Source: Protofrankia sp963555915
GTDB lineage: Bacteria; Actinomycetota; Actinomycetes; Frankiales; Frankiaceae
Assembly: GCF_963555915.1 (NCBI RefSeq)
Contig: NZ_CAUVXL010000089.1
Coordinates: 1 to 53,722, forward strand
Reading direction: 5' to 3'
Length of the DNA stretch: 53,722 bases
A model generated the notes under the pieces. The model did not search any database, was not told where the DNA came from, and saw only the letters and a list, made by a program, of their open reading frames with translations. Below are positions 23,552 through 32,528 of this stretch, piece by piece. How positions within the stretch are numbered: position 1 is the first letter of the stretch; every line of letters starts with the position of its first letter. A program made the position numbers and the translations under genes.

Positions 23552-25095
23552 CTCGGGAAGTTGCCGTACAGCCGCTCGGTCGGGTCCGCTCCGACGGTGA
23601 CGGCGTGGACGAGGTGGTCGCCCCCGACAAAGGCACCCTTCCAGGACGCGCCGCGGCCGCCGAACGGTTCGGCCCGGTCGCCGCGCGAACGTGGCTTGTT
23701 GATGCCCACCTTGAATGCGTGGATCTCACTGCTCAGCCGGCGGGCGAGCGCCTCGTCATCACAGGCCAGCGATGCCACCAGCGCACCGTTGGACGCGTTC
23801 ATCGCGGCCAGCAGCTCGGCTTCGGAGTCGACCACCACGATCGTGTCCACCGGGCCGAACGGCTCGGCATGGTGCAGCGCGCAGGACGGCGGGGGAGCGA
23901 GGACCGTCACCGGGGGTACATAGGCGGCCGTGTCCTGCCCGGGGATGAATGCGCCGTCTGCGATCGCTCCCCGGTACAGCGGAACCCCGCCCTTGGCGAT
24001 CGCCTCGTCGATCTTGCCGGCGAGCTCGGCGGACTTCTCCGCGGTGATGACGGGCCCGAAGTCGAGCTCGGGCAGGGGATCGTCGTCATGCGCGACGGCC
24101 AGCGGATGGCCGAACCGCACCGAGGAGACCACGGGCAGGTAGGCGGCGAGGAACTGATCGAAAAGCTGGCGCTGGACCACATAGCGGGGATAGGCGGTGC
24201 ACCGTTGCTTGCCGTATTCGAAGCCCTTGCGCAGATGCGCGGCAAGCAGATCCCACTGGGAGAACTCCCAGATACCCCAGGCGTTGAGGCCTTCCTGCTC
24301 GAGGAAGTGCCGCTTGCCCGTGTCCACCAGCGCGGCCGCGACCTGGCCGCCGGTGGAGCGTCCACCGACGAAGGCCAGAGCGCCGATCTCCGGTGCCCGC
24401 ACCAGTGCGCCCGACAACCGGGAGCCGGACCCGGAAACCAGGGCCACCGGCAGGCCCTCGCGCCGCGCCAGGGCGCAGGCGAGCGTGAGGCAGGCGGCAC
24501 CGCCGTCCGTCGGGGTCTTCGCGATTGCCGCGTTGCCGGCCAGAACCTGGACCAGCATCGCGTGCATGAGCACGCTCATCGGGTAGTTCCAGCTGGCGAT
24601 GTTGCTGACCGGCCCGGGTAGGGGGGTGCGGCCGGCCAGCATCGCGTCGATCTCCTCGACGTACCAGCGGACACCGTCGATGGCCCGGTCGACGTCCGTG
24701 CGGGCCAGCCGCCACGGCTTGCCGATCTCCCATACCAGCAGCAGGGCGAGCAGATCACGATGGCTGTCCATGGCGTCCAGCGCGGCGCTCACCCGCGTCT
24801 TGCGGTCGGCCAGCGGGACGTCCCGCCATCGTTTGTGGTCGTCCAGCGTCGCGCGGATGGCCTCCCGGGCCTCCTCGGGTTCGATCATGGGTGGTCCGGT
24901 GATGGGTGATCCGTCGAGCGGTGTGACGCTGCGCAGGGGTTCACCGGTCCGGCGCCACTGACCGCCCCACAGATTGCGCAGCCGATCGTCGGCGAACGCC
25001 TCGGGGGCGACCTGCGTGCACCGGGTGTAGGCGTCCGACCATGCGGTGCCGGGTTTGAGATGCAGCCGGGGTGTGCTGAGTGAGGATGCGACCAT
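23527..25095 (-). CDS. Aldehyde dehydrogenase superfamily protein
   Basis: A 522-residue NAD(P)-dependent aldehyde dehydrogenase. The oxyanion Asn is in SNIASWNYP, the general-base Glu is in FLEQEGLN (a changed form of the usual ELGG), and the catalytic Cys is in GKQRCTAYPRYVV. AEPFGPVDTIVVVDS and the C-terminal NKPRSRGDRAEPFGGRGASWKG also fit. It oxidises an aldehyde to an acid in the cytoplasm; the substrate is unknown. ATG 25095 lacks a strong ribosome site. No operon partner. Confidence 0.88.
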   Translation of the reverse strand: MVASSLSTPRLHLKPGTAWSDAYTRCTQVAPEAFADDRLRNLWGGQWRRTGEPLRSVTPLDGSPITGPPMIEPEEAREAIRATLDDHKRWRDVPLADRKTRVSAALDAMDSHRDLLALLLVWEIGKPWRLARTDVDRAIDGVRWYVEEIDAMLAGRTPLPGPVSNIASWNYPMSVLMHAMLVQVLAGNAAIAKTPTDGGAACLTLACALARREGLPVALVSGSGSRLSGALVRAPEIGALAFVGGRSTGGQVAAALVDTGKRHFLEQEGLNAWGIWEFSQWDLLAAHLRKGFEYGKQRCTAYPRYVVQRQLFDQFLAAYLPVVSSVRFGHPLAVAHDDDPLPELDFGPVITAEKSAELAGKIDEAIAKGGVPLYRGAIADGAFIPGQDTAAYVPPVTVLAPPPSCALHHAEPFGPVDTIVVVDSEAELLAAMNASNGALVASLACDDEALARRLSSEIHAFKVGINKPRSRGDRAEPFGGRGASWKGAFVGGDHLVHAVTVGADPTERLYGNFPSYSLYPDA

Positions 25096-25577
25096 GGGGT
25101 CAGGTTGCCTTTGATCGGCTCCAGGCGCCACTAGGGCGTGTCTGATGAATGTTGGTCGATGCGGGCGATGATCCAGAGTCCTGCCCCGCGATGGTTCGGG
25201 TCCGAGGGGACGCGAGCTGGACACGCACAATGTTACTTAGCGTAGCTCCATGGTGGGCGCGGGTGCGGGAGCCCCGGGATCGGACCCCGTTGGCCCACCC
25301 GCTGCGGCGCGCACGATACGTCCGGTTCGGGGTTGATGAATCACCACGTTCGCGGGTAAGATCATAGTGTGTCGCTGGCGGTGCGATGGGGCGGCGGCGC
25401 GTACCATTCCGATATGTCGGAAGCGGTGTCCGTGCGCGACTCGATCAGCACCGGCAGGAAGACTCGGCTCTACGTAGGACCACCGTCACATAGAGTGGGC
25501 ACATGGGTCGATCGCATCTCGTCCGTCCAGTGGCAGGTCGTCGTCGAACCTCCCGTGCCTGGTAGTTCCGATCTCTG
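25096..25577. other. Intergenic region with a doubtful small ORF
   Basis: Between the aldehyde dehydrogenase start and the response regulator. A plus-strand frame 25369-25578 (69 codons, GTG start; ATG also at 25414) ends in a TGATG overlap with the regulator start. It could be a coupled small gene, but its codon bias fades in the second half and no family is recognised. No other feature seen. Confidence 0.35.
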
Positions 25578-26276
25578 ATGGTCAGCGTCCTGCCGCCGGT
25601 GGCGCCTCAGCCCGAACCCATCCGGGTGCTCGTTGTTGACGATCACGAGCTGTTTCTGCAGGGGTTGGAGACCGTTCTCGATCTTGAAGAGGACATCACG
25701 GTCGTCGGTCGCGCCGCCGACGGCCGGCAGGCTGTCGTGATCGCAACGGGAACCACTCCGGACATCGTCCTGATGGACGTCCGGATGCCGCACCGCGACG
25801 GTATTGATGCGGCGGGCGCCATCAAGCGGGAAGTGCCGACCGCGAAGATTGTGATGTTGACGGTCAGTGATGACGAGTCCGACCTGTTCGAAGCGATAAA
25901 GGCCGGTGCGGTCGGTTATCTCCTAAAATCGATACCTCCGCACGAGGTTGCGGGTGCAGTCCGTGCCGTGCACAACGGACTGAGCCTGATCAGCCCCTCG
26001 ATGGCGTCGAAGCTGATGGTCGAGTTCGCCACCCTGGCGCGCGGATCGGACGACCGGCCGAGCCGGGTACCCGCGCCGCACCTCACCGCCCGCGAACTGG
26101 AGGTCCTCAAGCTGGTCGCGGGGGGTCGAGCGAACCGGGAAATCGCGCGCAAACTGTTCATCAGTGAGAACACAGTGAAGAATCATGTCCGTAATATTCT
26201 GGACAAGCTGCAGCTTCATTCGCGTATGGAGGCGGTCATGTACGCCGTGCGCCAGGGCCTCTTCGAGATCGACTGA
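25578..26276 (+). CDS. NarL/FixJ family response regulator
   Basis: A 232-residue two-domain regulator. The receiver (~15-130) has the acidic pair in VVDDHE, the phospho-acceptor Asp in IVLMDVRMP, the Thr switch in MLTVSDDES and the Lys in YLLKSIPP. A LuxR-type helix-turn-helix (~168-225) shows LTARELEVLKLVAGG and NREIARKLFISENTVKNHVRNIL. It should bind DNA when phosphorylated. No histidine kinase gene is adjacent, so it is an orphan here. There is no clear ribosome site, so translation may depend on the upstream overlapping frame or be leaderless. Confidence 0.92.
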   Translation: MVSVLPPVAPQPEPIRVLVVDDHELFLQGLETVLDLEEDITVVGRAADGRQAVVIATGTTPDIVLMDVRMPHRDGIDAAGAIKREVPTAKIVMLTVSDDESDLFEAIKAGAVGYLLKSIPPHEVAGAVRAVHNGLSLISPSMASKLMVEFATLARGSDDRPSRVPAPHLTARELEVLKLVAGGRANREIARKLFISENTVKNHVRNILDKLQLHSRMEAVMYAVRQGLFEID

Positions 26277-26444
26277 TCCCCCCCGCACCGGCCGGTGGAC
26301 CGGGTCACGCAGTGGCGCGGGCATTTTTGGGGGACATGTGTCAGGCCATGTTGCGTGGGTCAGCGGACCTTGTCAGGGTGTCGGTTGTCAGCGGCGTCCG
26401 GTCGCGGAGGGTCGGTGGCCACCCGCGCCGCGTCGGGTTTCGAC

Positions 26445-26482
26445 GTGTCGAGTCCCATCGTGTCGAGTCCCATCGTGTCGAT
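26445..26482 (+). repeat. 15-bp direct repeat upstream of the CorC-type genes
   Basis: GTGTCGAGTCCCATC occurs at 26445 and 26460, with a partial third copy at 26475. It lies ~90 bp before the first CNNM-type gene, in the 290-bp gap after the response regulator, where nothing else is evident. Confidence 0.8.
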
Positions 26483-26566
26483 CTTCGAGAGGGTCATGCC
26501 CAGTCCCGATCTACCCGGTCATAGTCCGACGCCTGCCCCGGAGCGAGCCGACCTGGGCAGGCTGCG

Positions 26567-27949
26567 ATGACAGAGTGGCTCCTTGTCCTGCTCAGTGTCG
26601 TCCTGGTGGTGATCTGCGGGGTCTTCGTCGCCGCGGAGTTCGCCATGGTGACGGTTGACCGTTCACGCGTGACGCGCGCCGCCGACGCGGGTGACAGGCG
26701 GTCGGCCGGTGTCCTGTCGGCCCTCGCGAATCTTTCGACCCAGCTGTCCGGAGCGCAGCTGGGGATCACCATCACCAATCTGGCGATCGGTTTCCTCGCC
26801 GAACCGGCGATCGCGGGCATCCTCGACGGGCCACTGGAATCCCTCGGCGTACCCGGGGGAGCGGTCCGGGGCGTCGGCGGGACGATCGCCCTGGCGCTCG
26901 CCACGGCCACAACGATGATCTATGGCGAGCTGGTGCCGAAGAATCTGGCCGTTGCCCGTCCGCTGCCCACCGCTCGCGCGGTACAGGGGTTCGCGCGAGG
27001 CTTCAGCCGCGTGACCGGCTACCCGATCCGCCTCCTCAACGGAACCGCCAACGGCCTGCTGCGTCGGATGGGCATCGAGCCCCAGGAGGAGCTCGCCTCC
27101 GCCCGATCCGCGCAGGAGCTGTTCTCCCTGGTGGGTAGGTCCGCGGAAAAGGGCACACTCGCGCCGGAGACCGCGACGCTGTTCCAGCGTTCGCTGGCGT
27201 TCGGGGGCAAGCAGGCGGCGGACGTCCTGACTCCCCGGGTCCGGATGCGTACCGTCCAGGTCGACGACCCGGTCGGCGAGGTCATCGCCATGGCCCGCCG
27301 GACCGGGCACTCCCGTTTTCCGGTGGTCGGCCAGGGTCTCGACGACGTCGTCGGTCTCATCCACGTCAAGCACGCCGTTGCGGTCGGGGAGGAGGACCGG
27401 GAAACGGTGACCGTCGGCGACGTCATGATTGATCATCTGGTCGTACCGTCCACGATGGAACTCGACCCGCTGCTGGAGACCCTGCGCCGCGGCGGCCTGC
27501 AGCTGGCGGTTGTCATCGACGAGTTCGGCGGAACGGACGGTCTGGTCACCATCGAGGATCTGATCGAGGAGCTCGTCGGCGATGTGGTGGACGAGCACGA
27601 CCGGGTGGGCGCGCACGCGCAGCGGCGTAAGGACGGAACATGGCTGCTGTCCGGTCTGCTCCGCGTTGACGAGGTTGTGCAGACCGTCGGCGTGCGGTTG
27701 CCGCTGGACGACGCCTACCAGACCCTCGGGGGTCTGATCGCAGACAGGCTCGGCCGGCTGCCCGTCACCGGCGACATCGTCGATGTCGACGGCGTCGGTC
27801 TGACCGTCCAGCTGATGGACGGTCGCCGGGTGGACCGTGTCCACCTGGCTCTTCCGCCCGCGCACCGGGGCCGGCCCCCTGCGCACCAGGGTCGGTCGCC
27901 GGCGCACCAGGGTCGGCACAGCCCGGGCATGATGGACGCGGTGCGGTGA
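26567..27949 (+). CDS. CNNM/CorC (hemolysin C) family membrane protein
   Basis: A 460-residue protein with the CNNM transmembrane domain at ~1-190 (FVAAEFAMVTVDRSRV, LSGAQLGITITNLAIGFLAEPA, YGELVPKNLAVA). A CBS pair (~210-345; SRFPVVGQGLDDVVGLIHVK, LAVVIDEFGGTDGLVTIEDLIEELVGD) and a CorC/HlyC transporter-associated domain follow. Members handle Mg2+ or other divalent cations. The C-terminus carries a 21-bp repeat coding PPAHQGR units. Its stop overlaps the next gene's GTG start. Confidence 0.92.
   Translation: MTEWLLVLLSVVLVVICGVFVAAEFAMVTVDRSRVTRAADAGDRRSAGVLSALANLSTQLSGAQLGITITNLAIGFLAEPAIAGILDGPLESLGVPGGAVRGVGGTIALALATATTMIYGELVPKNLAVARPLPTARAVQGFARGFSRVTGYPIRLLNGTANGLLRRMGIEPQEELASARSAQELFSLVGRSAEKGTLAPETATLFQRSLAFGGKQAADVLTPRVRMRTVQVDDPVGEVIAMARRTGHSRFPVVGQGLDDVVGLIHVKHAVAVGEEDRETVTVGDVMIDHLVVPSTMELDPLLETLRRGGLQLAVVIDEFGGTDGLVTIEDLIEELVGDVVDEHDRVGAHAQRRKDGTWLLSGLLRVDEVVQTVGVRLPLDDAYQTLGGLIADRLGRLPVTGDIVDVDGVGLTVQLMDGRRVDRVHLALPPAHRGRPPAHQGRSPAHQGRHSPGMMDAVR
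27854..27916 (+). repeat. 21-bp repeat at the C-terminus of the CNNM protein
   Basis: Three units of 21 bp code for near-identical heptapeptides (PAHQGR core) just before the stop. In-frame unit length means that copy change would alter only the cytoplasmic tail. Confidence 0.85.
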
Positions 27950-28995
27950 GCAACCCGGTCGCCGTCTGCCTCGCCGTCGTTCTGTTGCTCCTCAACGCGT
28001 TCTTCGTGGGTGCCGAGTTCGCGTTGATCTCGGCCCGCCGGAGCGCCGTCGAACCGGTGGCACAGAGCGGATCCACCCGCGCACAGACCACCCTGCGGGC
28101 GATGGAGGACGTTTCGCTGATGCTGGCCGGTGCTCAACTGGGTGTCACGATCTGCACCCTGGGGCTGGGGTCACTCGGGGAACCCGCGGTTGCCCACCTG
28201 TTGGACGGTCCGTTCGCATCGGTCGGGCTGTCCGACGCCCCCCGGCATCTGATCGCGTTCGCCGCATCCATGATCATAGTGGTGTTCCTGCATGTCGTCA
28301 TCGGCGAGATGGTTCCCAAGAACATAGCCTTGGCCGGGCCGGACCGAAGCGCTCTGCTGCTCGTCCCACCGCTTGTCGGTGTCGTCCGGTGTCTGCGGCC
28401 GGCGATCGTCGGTTTGAACATGACCGCCAACCTCAGCCTGCGGCTCCTGCGGGTGGCTCCGCGGGACGAGGTTGCCAGCGCCTTCACCCGCGACGAGGTC
28501 GCCGCCTTCGTCGAGGAGTCCCGGCGCGAGGGCCTGCTCGATGCCGACCAGCACGGCCTGCTGTCGGGGGTGCTCTACCTCGACGAGCGCAACGCGCGCA
28601 GCGTCCTGCTTCCCGTCGACAGACTGGAGACGGTCCCGGCCGGCGCGACCCCACGTGACGTGGAGGCACTCGCCGCCCGGACCGGCTTCTCCCGCTTCCC
28701 GGTCCAGGACTCCTCCGGTGCGCTCACCGGATACCTGCATCTCAAGGACGTCCTGGAAACCAATCCGGGGAAGCGGTCGGCGCCGATCCCGGCGAAGTGG
28801 GTACGCCCGCTCGCCCGGGTCGGTGTGGACGACAGGCTCCAGACGGTGCTCTCGACGATGCAGCGCAGCGGAGCACACCTGGCCCGGGTCACCGACCGGG
28901 ACGGAACGATTCTTGGGGTTGTGGCGCTGGAGGACGTCCTGGAAGAACTTGTCGGCGACATTCGCGACGAGGACCGCCCATCGTCCAAAGGGTGA
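27946..28995 (+). CDS. Second CNNM/CorC family membrane protein
   Basis: A 349-residue paralogue translated from a GTG inside the upstream stop (GTGA). It has the same order: CNNM helices (NAFFVGAEFALISARRSAVE, LAGAQLGVTICTLGLGSLGEPA, GEMVPKNIALAGP) to ~190, then a CBS pair (SRFPVQDSSGALTGYLHLKD; ILGVVALEDVLEELVGDI). It lacks the C-terminal transporter-associated domain and stops soon after the second CBS motif. The pair of unequal paralogues is common in actinobacteria and may form a hetero-complex. Confidence 0.92.
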   Translation: MSNPVAVCLAVVLLLLNAFFVGAEFALISARRSAVEPVAQSGSTRAQTTLRAMEDVSLMLAGAQLGVTICTLGLGSLGEPAVAHLLDGPFASVGLSDAPRHLIAFAASMIIVVFLHVVIGEMVPKNIALAGPDRSALLLVPPLVGVVRCLRPAIVGLNMTANLSLRLLRVAPRDEVASAFTRDEVAAFVEESRREGLLDADQHGLLSGVLYLDERNARSVLLPVDRLETVPAGATPRDVEALAARTGFSRFPVQDSSGALTGYLHLKDVLETNPGKRSAPIPAKWVRPLARVGVDDRLQTVLSTMQRSGAHLARVTDRDGTILGVVALEDVLEELVGDIRDEDRPSSKG

Positions 28996-29039
28996 TCATC
29001 TGTGGGGCCCGAGACGTGGATCGTCTCGCAAGAAGAGTT

Positions 29040-29060
29040 GTGCACGATGTAATCGTGTAC
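29040..29060. promoter_or_regulatory. Inverted repeat operator upstream of osmC
   Basis: Nine-base arms 29040-29048 and 29052-29060 match at 8 of 9 positions around GTA, the size and symmetry of MarR/OhrR sites. It lies ~60 bp before the OsmC start, and an OhrR-type regulator follows OsmC. A second, perfect 9-bp hairpin (29066-29074 with 29084-29092) stands between it and the ribosome binding site. Confidence 0.6.
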
Positions 29061-29121
29061 GCTTTGGTTGCGGCTGTGCAGCTGCCGCAACCATCAGCTC
29101 TTCATAACGGAGGTACCGACC

Positions 29122-29547
29122 GTGGCAACCATCCGCACCGCTCGTACGGCTTGGGAAGGCAATCTGACTGACGGCGGTGGCACCGTCACCTTCGCCTCGT
29201 CCGAGATCGGCGACTTCCCCGTTTCGTGGCCAGCGCGTGCTGAGGCGCCCAACGGCGTCACCAGCCCGGAGGAGCTGATCGCGGCTGCCCACTCGTCCTG
29301 CTTTTCCATGGCGCTCTCGCACGGCCTGACCGGGGCGGGCAATCCACCGCGCCGCCTTGAGACCCAGGCGGACGTGACCTTCCAGCCGGGTACCGGTATC
29401 ACCGGCATCCACATCACCGTCCGTGGTGACGTGCCCGGTGTTGATGACGCCGGGTTTGTCAAGGCTGCGACAGAGGCCAAGGCGAACTGCCCGGTGAGCC
29501 AGGCACTGGCGGGCACGACCATCACCCTCACAGCTGGCCTGTTCTGA
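29122..29547 (+). CDS. OsmC/Ohr family peroxiredoxin, OsmC-like
   Basis: A 141-residue thiol peroxidase that reduces organic hydroperoxides. The two redox Cys are in AAHSSCFSMAL and AKANCPVSQAL. The N-terminus (TARTAWEGNLTDGGGTV) is of the OsmC rather than Ohr subgroup. GTG 29122 is preceded by GGAGGT at the right distance, so the longer frame from 29068 is rejected; it would run through the hairpin. It is likely controlled by the OhrR-type protein encoded just downstream. Confidence 0.93.
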   Translation: MATIRTARTAWEGNLTDGGGTVTFASSEIGDFPVSWPARAEAPNGVTSPEELIAAAHSSCFSMALSHGLTGAGNPPRRLETQADVTFQPGTGITGIHITVRGDVPGVDDAGFVKAATEAKANCPVSQALAGTTITLTAGLF

Positions 29548-29585
29548 CGGTCCTTCACTCCGGCTACCGCGGAGCGCGGCTGGCA

Positions 29586-29617
29586 GCCTCCTGGCGCGTC
29601 CATGTGCGCCGGGAGGC
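29586..29617. terminator. Hairpin terminator after osmC
   Basis: Twelve-base arms (29586-29597 and 29606-29617) pair with one mismatch around an 8-nt loop, 38 bp after the OsmC stop and before the regulator gene. It probably separates the two transcripts or attenuates reading into the regulator. Confidence 0.65.
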
Positions 29618-29674
29618 CGCATGGTCGACTGACGTGCTGGTGCCCCGGGTGCTGGTGGGATGGGACCATGGGCC

Positions 29675-30202
29675 ATGACCAGCCGAGACGCTGTGACCAG
29701 CCGAGACGCTGTGACCAGCGGCGACAGTGACGCGGTTGCCCAGACCGGTGACAGACAGCGGGAGTTCTCGCTGCGCCTGGACGACCAGCTCTGCTTCGCG
29801 CTGTACGCGGCATCGCGCGCCGTGACGGCTGTCTACCGGCCTGTGCTCGACCGGCTCGGCCTGACCTATCCCCAGTATCTGGTCATGCTTGTGCTCTGGG
29901 ACCACGAGACGAGCCTGGTCAAGGATCTGTGCGCCGCGCTGGCGCTGGACTACGGCACGCTCTCACCGCTGCTCAAGCGGCTGGAGTCGACCGGTCTCCT
30001 GCGACGCGAGCGGCGCGTTGACGACGAGCGCTCCGTCCAGGTCACCCTGACCGAGACGGGCGCCGCTCTCCGGGAGAGGGCTCGAGCGGTGCCAGCCGTC
30101 ATCGGCGGCGCCATGAGCCTGTCCGGTGACGAGTTCGTTGCTCTGCGTACCGCTCTGCGTAGCCTCACCGCCGCGGTTACCGCCACGGCAGAGGCCCGAT
30201 AG
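29675..30202 (+). CDS. ohrR: OhrR-type MarR family peroxide sensor
   Basis: A 175-residue winged-helix repressor. LDDQLCFALYAASRAV carries the single reactive Cys of OhrR proteins, followed by YRPVLDRLGLTYPQYLVMLVLW and the DNA-binding part DYGTLSPLLKRLESTGLL with RRVDDERSVQVTLTETG as the wing. Oxidation of the Cys by organic peroxides would release DNA and turn on osmC. The first ~20 residues come from an 18-bp repeat (29677-29719, TSRDAV units) absent from the family. ATG 29660 is an alternative start. Confidence 0.9.
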   Translation: MTSRDAVTSRDAVTSGDSDAVAQTGDRQREFSLRLDDQLCFALYAASRAVTAVYRPVLDRLGLTYPQYLVMLVLWDHETSLVKDLCAALALDYGTLSPLLKRLESTGLLRRERRVDDERSVQVTLTETGAALRERARAVPAVIGGAMSLSGDEFVALRTALRSLTAAVTATAEAR

Positions 30203-30253
30203 CGGCATCACGGAGTTCGCGTCACAGCGCACGCATAACAGCAGCTTGTTACG

Positions 30254-30330
30254 TGGGGTGAGTGACGGGACTTGAACCCGCGACACCCGGGACCACAACC
30301 CGGTGCTCTACCAGCTGAGCTACACCCACC
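30254..30330 (-). tRNA. tRNA-His (GTG)
   Basis: The minus strand folds as a complete tRNA: a 7-bp acceptor stem (one G-U), GTAGCTCAGCTGGTAGAGC D arm, anticodon loop TTGTGGT (anticodon GTG), and GGTTCAA in the T arm. The histidine-specific extra G at -1 (30330) faces C at the discriminator position, and CCA is encoded (30256-30254). Confidence 0.97.
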
Positions 30331-30516
30331 ACGTACCAGAAGCATGCCCCTTCAGCGCGCGTAGTCGACCGCGCACCCGCGGTCGACCTGCACAACTTTC
30401 CAGGACCTGGCTCATAGTACCGGTCGATCCCTCCTTCTGGCCACGAGGATTGCAGTGTCCTGGCCGCGATGACGCCGGTGTCTCCAGGGGCCGCCAGTGG
30501 CCTTCAGGTCACGTCT

Positions 30517-31131
30517 TCAGGTCACGTCCGGGTCGGTGTCAACCCGGATCTCCCGTGCCACCGCCCGGGCAGACTCGCTGGTGGGCCCCGGTTGCGGCAC
30601 AAAGATGGCTTTCCGGTAGTAGCGCAGCTCATCAATGCTTTCGCGGATGTCGGCGAGCGCGCGGTGGCCGCCGCGCTTGGGCGGCGCCGCGTAGTAGGCC
30701 CTGGGGTACCAGCGCCGCGCGAGTTCCTTCACCGTGGACACGTCGACCATCCGGTAGTGCAGGTAGCTGTCGAGGGTCGGCATGTACCGAGCGAGGAAGC
30801 CGCGATCCGTGGCGATCGAGTTGCCGCACAGGGGCGCCTTGCCCGGGTCCGGAACCTGCCGCCGGACGTAGTCCAGTACCTGCTCCTCGGCTTCGGCCAG
30901 GGTCAGGGTCGAGGCCCGTACCGCATCGGTCAGACCCGAGGCGGTATGCATCTCCTGGACCACGGCTTCCATCCCGGCCAGCGCGGTCTCCGGTGCGGAC
31001 ACAACCACGTCCACGCCCTCGCCAAGGATATTAAGTTCACTATCGGTAACTAGACATGCGACTTCCAGTAGAAGGTCGGAGGCGGCGTTGAGCCCGGTCA
31101 TCTCACAGTCGATCCAGACGAGGCGATCCAT
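30517..31131 (-). CDS. orn: Oligoribonuclease
   Basis: A 204-residue DEDDh-family 3'-5' exonuclease that finishes RNA decay by cleaving 2-5 nt oligos and also degrades pGpG from c-di-GMP. The first acidic pair is in VWIDCEMTGL. NSIATDRGFLARYMP and the HRALADIRESIDELRYY block supply the remaining Asp and the His. Its length is normal (~180-215). It lies downstream of the tRNA-His gene on the same strand. A GGDEF-EAL protein in the window gives it a possible c-di-GMP link. Confidence 0.94.
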   Translation of the reverse strand: MDRLVWIDCEMTGLNAASDLLLEVACLVTDSELNILGEGVDVVVSAPETALAGMEAVVQEMHTASGLTDAVRASTLTLAEAEEQVLDYVRRQVPDPGKAPLCGNSIATDRGFLARYMPTLDSYLHYRMVDVSTVKELARRWYPRAYYAAPPKRGGHRALADIRESIDELRYYRKAIFVPQPGPTSESARAVAREIRVDTDPDVT

Positions 31132-31177
31132 ATCTGGTTGACCATAGGGTCTCCCGATCGGGACGTCACGCGGGGAC

Positions 31178-31813
31178 CTAGCCGGGGGCGGACCGCTGGG
31201 GTGCCGGGTTGGCGAGCTGGAACGTCACGGAGACGGGCGGCACCGACCGCTGGGTCGCTGTCGCCGTGAGGATGTACTGCCCGTTCACGAATCGCGTGGT
31301 GTTCCACGGCGCGTCCTGCGGAGTGAACAGGAACGGTGGCCCGGTGGCCGTGTAGGACGTCGAGACGGGCCCGGCCAGGTTGAACAGGATCGTGCCGGGC
31401 GAGCCGGAAACCACGAGTTCGATCTGAACGACTCCGCTCACCACGGCACCCTGCACGGGCCCGGTCACGACGCTTCCCGAGATGATGCCGGCGAAGCCCA
31501 CCAGGGTCGGACCCGCCGTCGAGCCGGCACCGGTTCCGCCGACGGCGGCACGGCTCGGCACGGCCGAGGGCCTACCGGGCGACCTCGGGATGACCGGCCG
31601 GGCACTCGCGTCGGAGTCGGTCGGGGTGGGGGCCGTCGCACCGTCTGCCGGCCCGGATCCGGCGGCGATGAGTGTCCCGTCCCCAGCGGGCGGTTCTGGA
31701 TGATGCTGATACCACAGCACCAGGACGGGCATCAGCGCGAGCGCGGTTGCGAACATCAGGATGCCGAGCCCACCCCGCCTCACCAGTCCCACCGGCCGGT
31801 GTGCCCTTTCCAT
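31178..31813 (-). CDS. Membrane-anchored extracellular protein, Ig-like tail
   Basis: A 211-residue protein with one N-terminal membrane helix (~14-36), a Pro/Ala/Ser/Thr-rich spacer to ~100, and a beta-rich C-terminal domain (VQIELVVSGSPGTILFNLAG, NGQYILTATATQRS, SVTFQLAN) that looks like a small bacterial Ig-like fold. It should sit outside the membrane. Function unknown. It is 46 bp upstream of orn on the same strand, with no shared role apparent. Confidence 0.7.
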   Translation of the reverse strand: MERAHRPVGLVRRGGLGILMFATALALMPVLVLWYQHHPEPPAGDGTLIAAGSGPADGATAPTPTDSDASARPVIPRSPGRPSAVPSRAAVGGTGAGSTAGPTLVGFAGIISGSVVTGPVQGAVVSGVVQIELVVSGSPGTILFNLAGPVSTSYTATGPPFLFTPQDAPWNTTRFVNGQYILTATATQRSVPPVSVTFQLANPAPQRSAPG

Positions 31814-31988
31814 CCGTCTGCCCGATTAGTAACAAGCTGACCATATCGCCAGAAGGTGTCCAGGCGATGGGAGGCTTCCCGGGAAGACCCACGTGAAGGG
31901 GCCCGGTGGCGCCGTGCCCGCGCGAGTGCGGGCACGGCGACCACATGGAGTGGCAGTGGCGCTGGTCGCCAGCTCACGGATCGGATCT

Positions 31989-32037
31989 CGCTGACTGCGC
32001 AACGGCCCGGCGGACCCGGGCCGTTGCGCAGTCAGCG
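31989..32037. terminator. Perfect 22-bp inverted repeat
   Basis: Arms 31989-32010 and 32016-32037 are perfect complements around CGGAC. This is the strongest hairpin in the window, yet it lies upstream of two divergent genes. It could end a short minus-strand transcript from 32070-32390, where a frame ending at 32070 is open but unrecognised. The rest of 31814-32528 has no convincing gene. Confidence 0.6.
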
Positions 32038-32316
32038 ACGCCGGGCCGGGCGCCCCGGTGGTCGGGCCGTCAGCCGGCGGCGACCATGGGTGTCACGGGG
32101 GCGCCGACGGCTTCGGAGCCGGCCTGCTGCTCGCAGGCGCTCTTGCCGCAGGAAATCCGGTCGACTGCAGCTGCGGTCCACAGCCCAGACGGTAGCGGTC
32201 CAGGCGACCGGCGGGGCCGGTTGTCACAAACCCTTAACCTTACCGGCGGCGTGTCGGGCACCGGCGGGTCCCCCCGTCCGAGGGACCGTCCCGTTATCGC
32301 CGGGTGGTGGCACCGG

Positions 32317-32353
32317 CCGGTGATGACGACCGGTGATAACGACCGGTGTTGCC
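32317..32353 (+). repeat. 13-bp direct repeats upstream of the di-iron gene
   Basis: Three units beginning CCGGTG at 32317, 32330 and 32343, the first two being CCGGTGATRACGA. They lie ~180 bp before the di-iron protein start and could be regulator sites. Confidence 0.65.
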
Positions 32354-32528
32354 GGTCGCTCCTCGCCGCCATGACGAACCGTGCACGGTGGGTGATTGCT
32401 TGACACCTACCGCGGCTCTGACAGTCTGCACATGCCGGACGCCCTCGAGGGCCCAAGGGCGCGCGACGATCGTCAGATCCCGCGCCCGCAGGCCGTAGTC
32501 CCCGGAGCGCTAACGTGGAGGTCAGGTC

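Noticed and set aside
32070..32400. Small minus-strand gene ending near the 22-bp hairpin
   Set aside because: The frame is open, but the start is unclear, the sequence is low in family-like features, and other frames are equally open.
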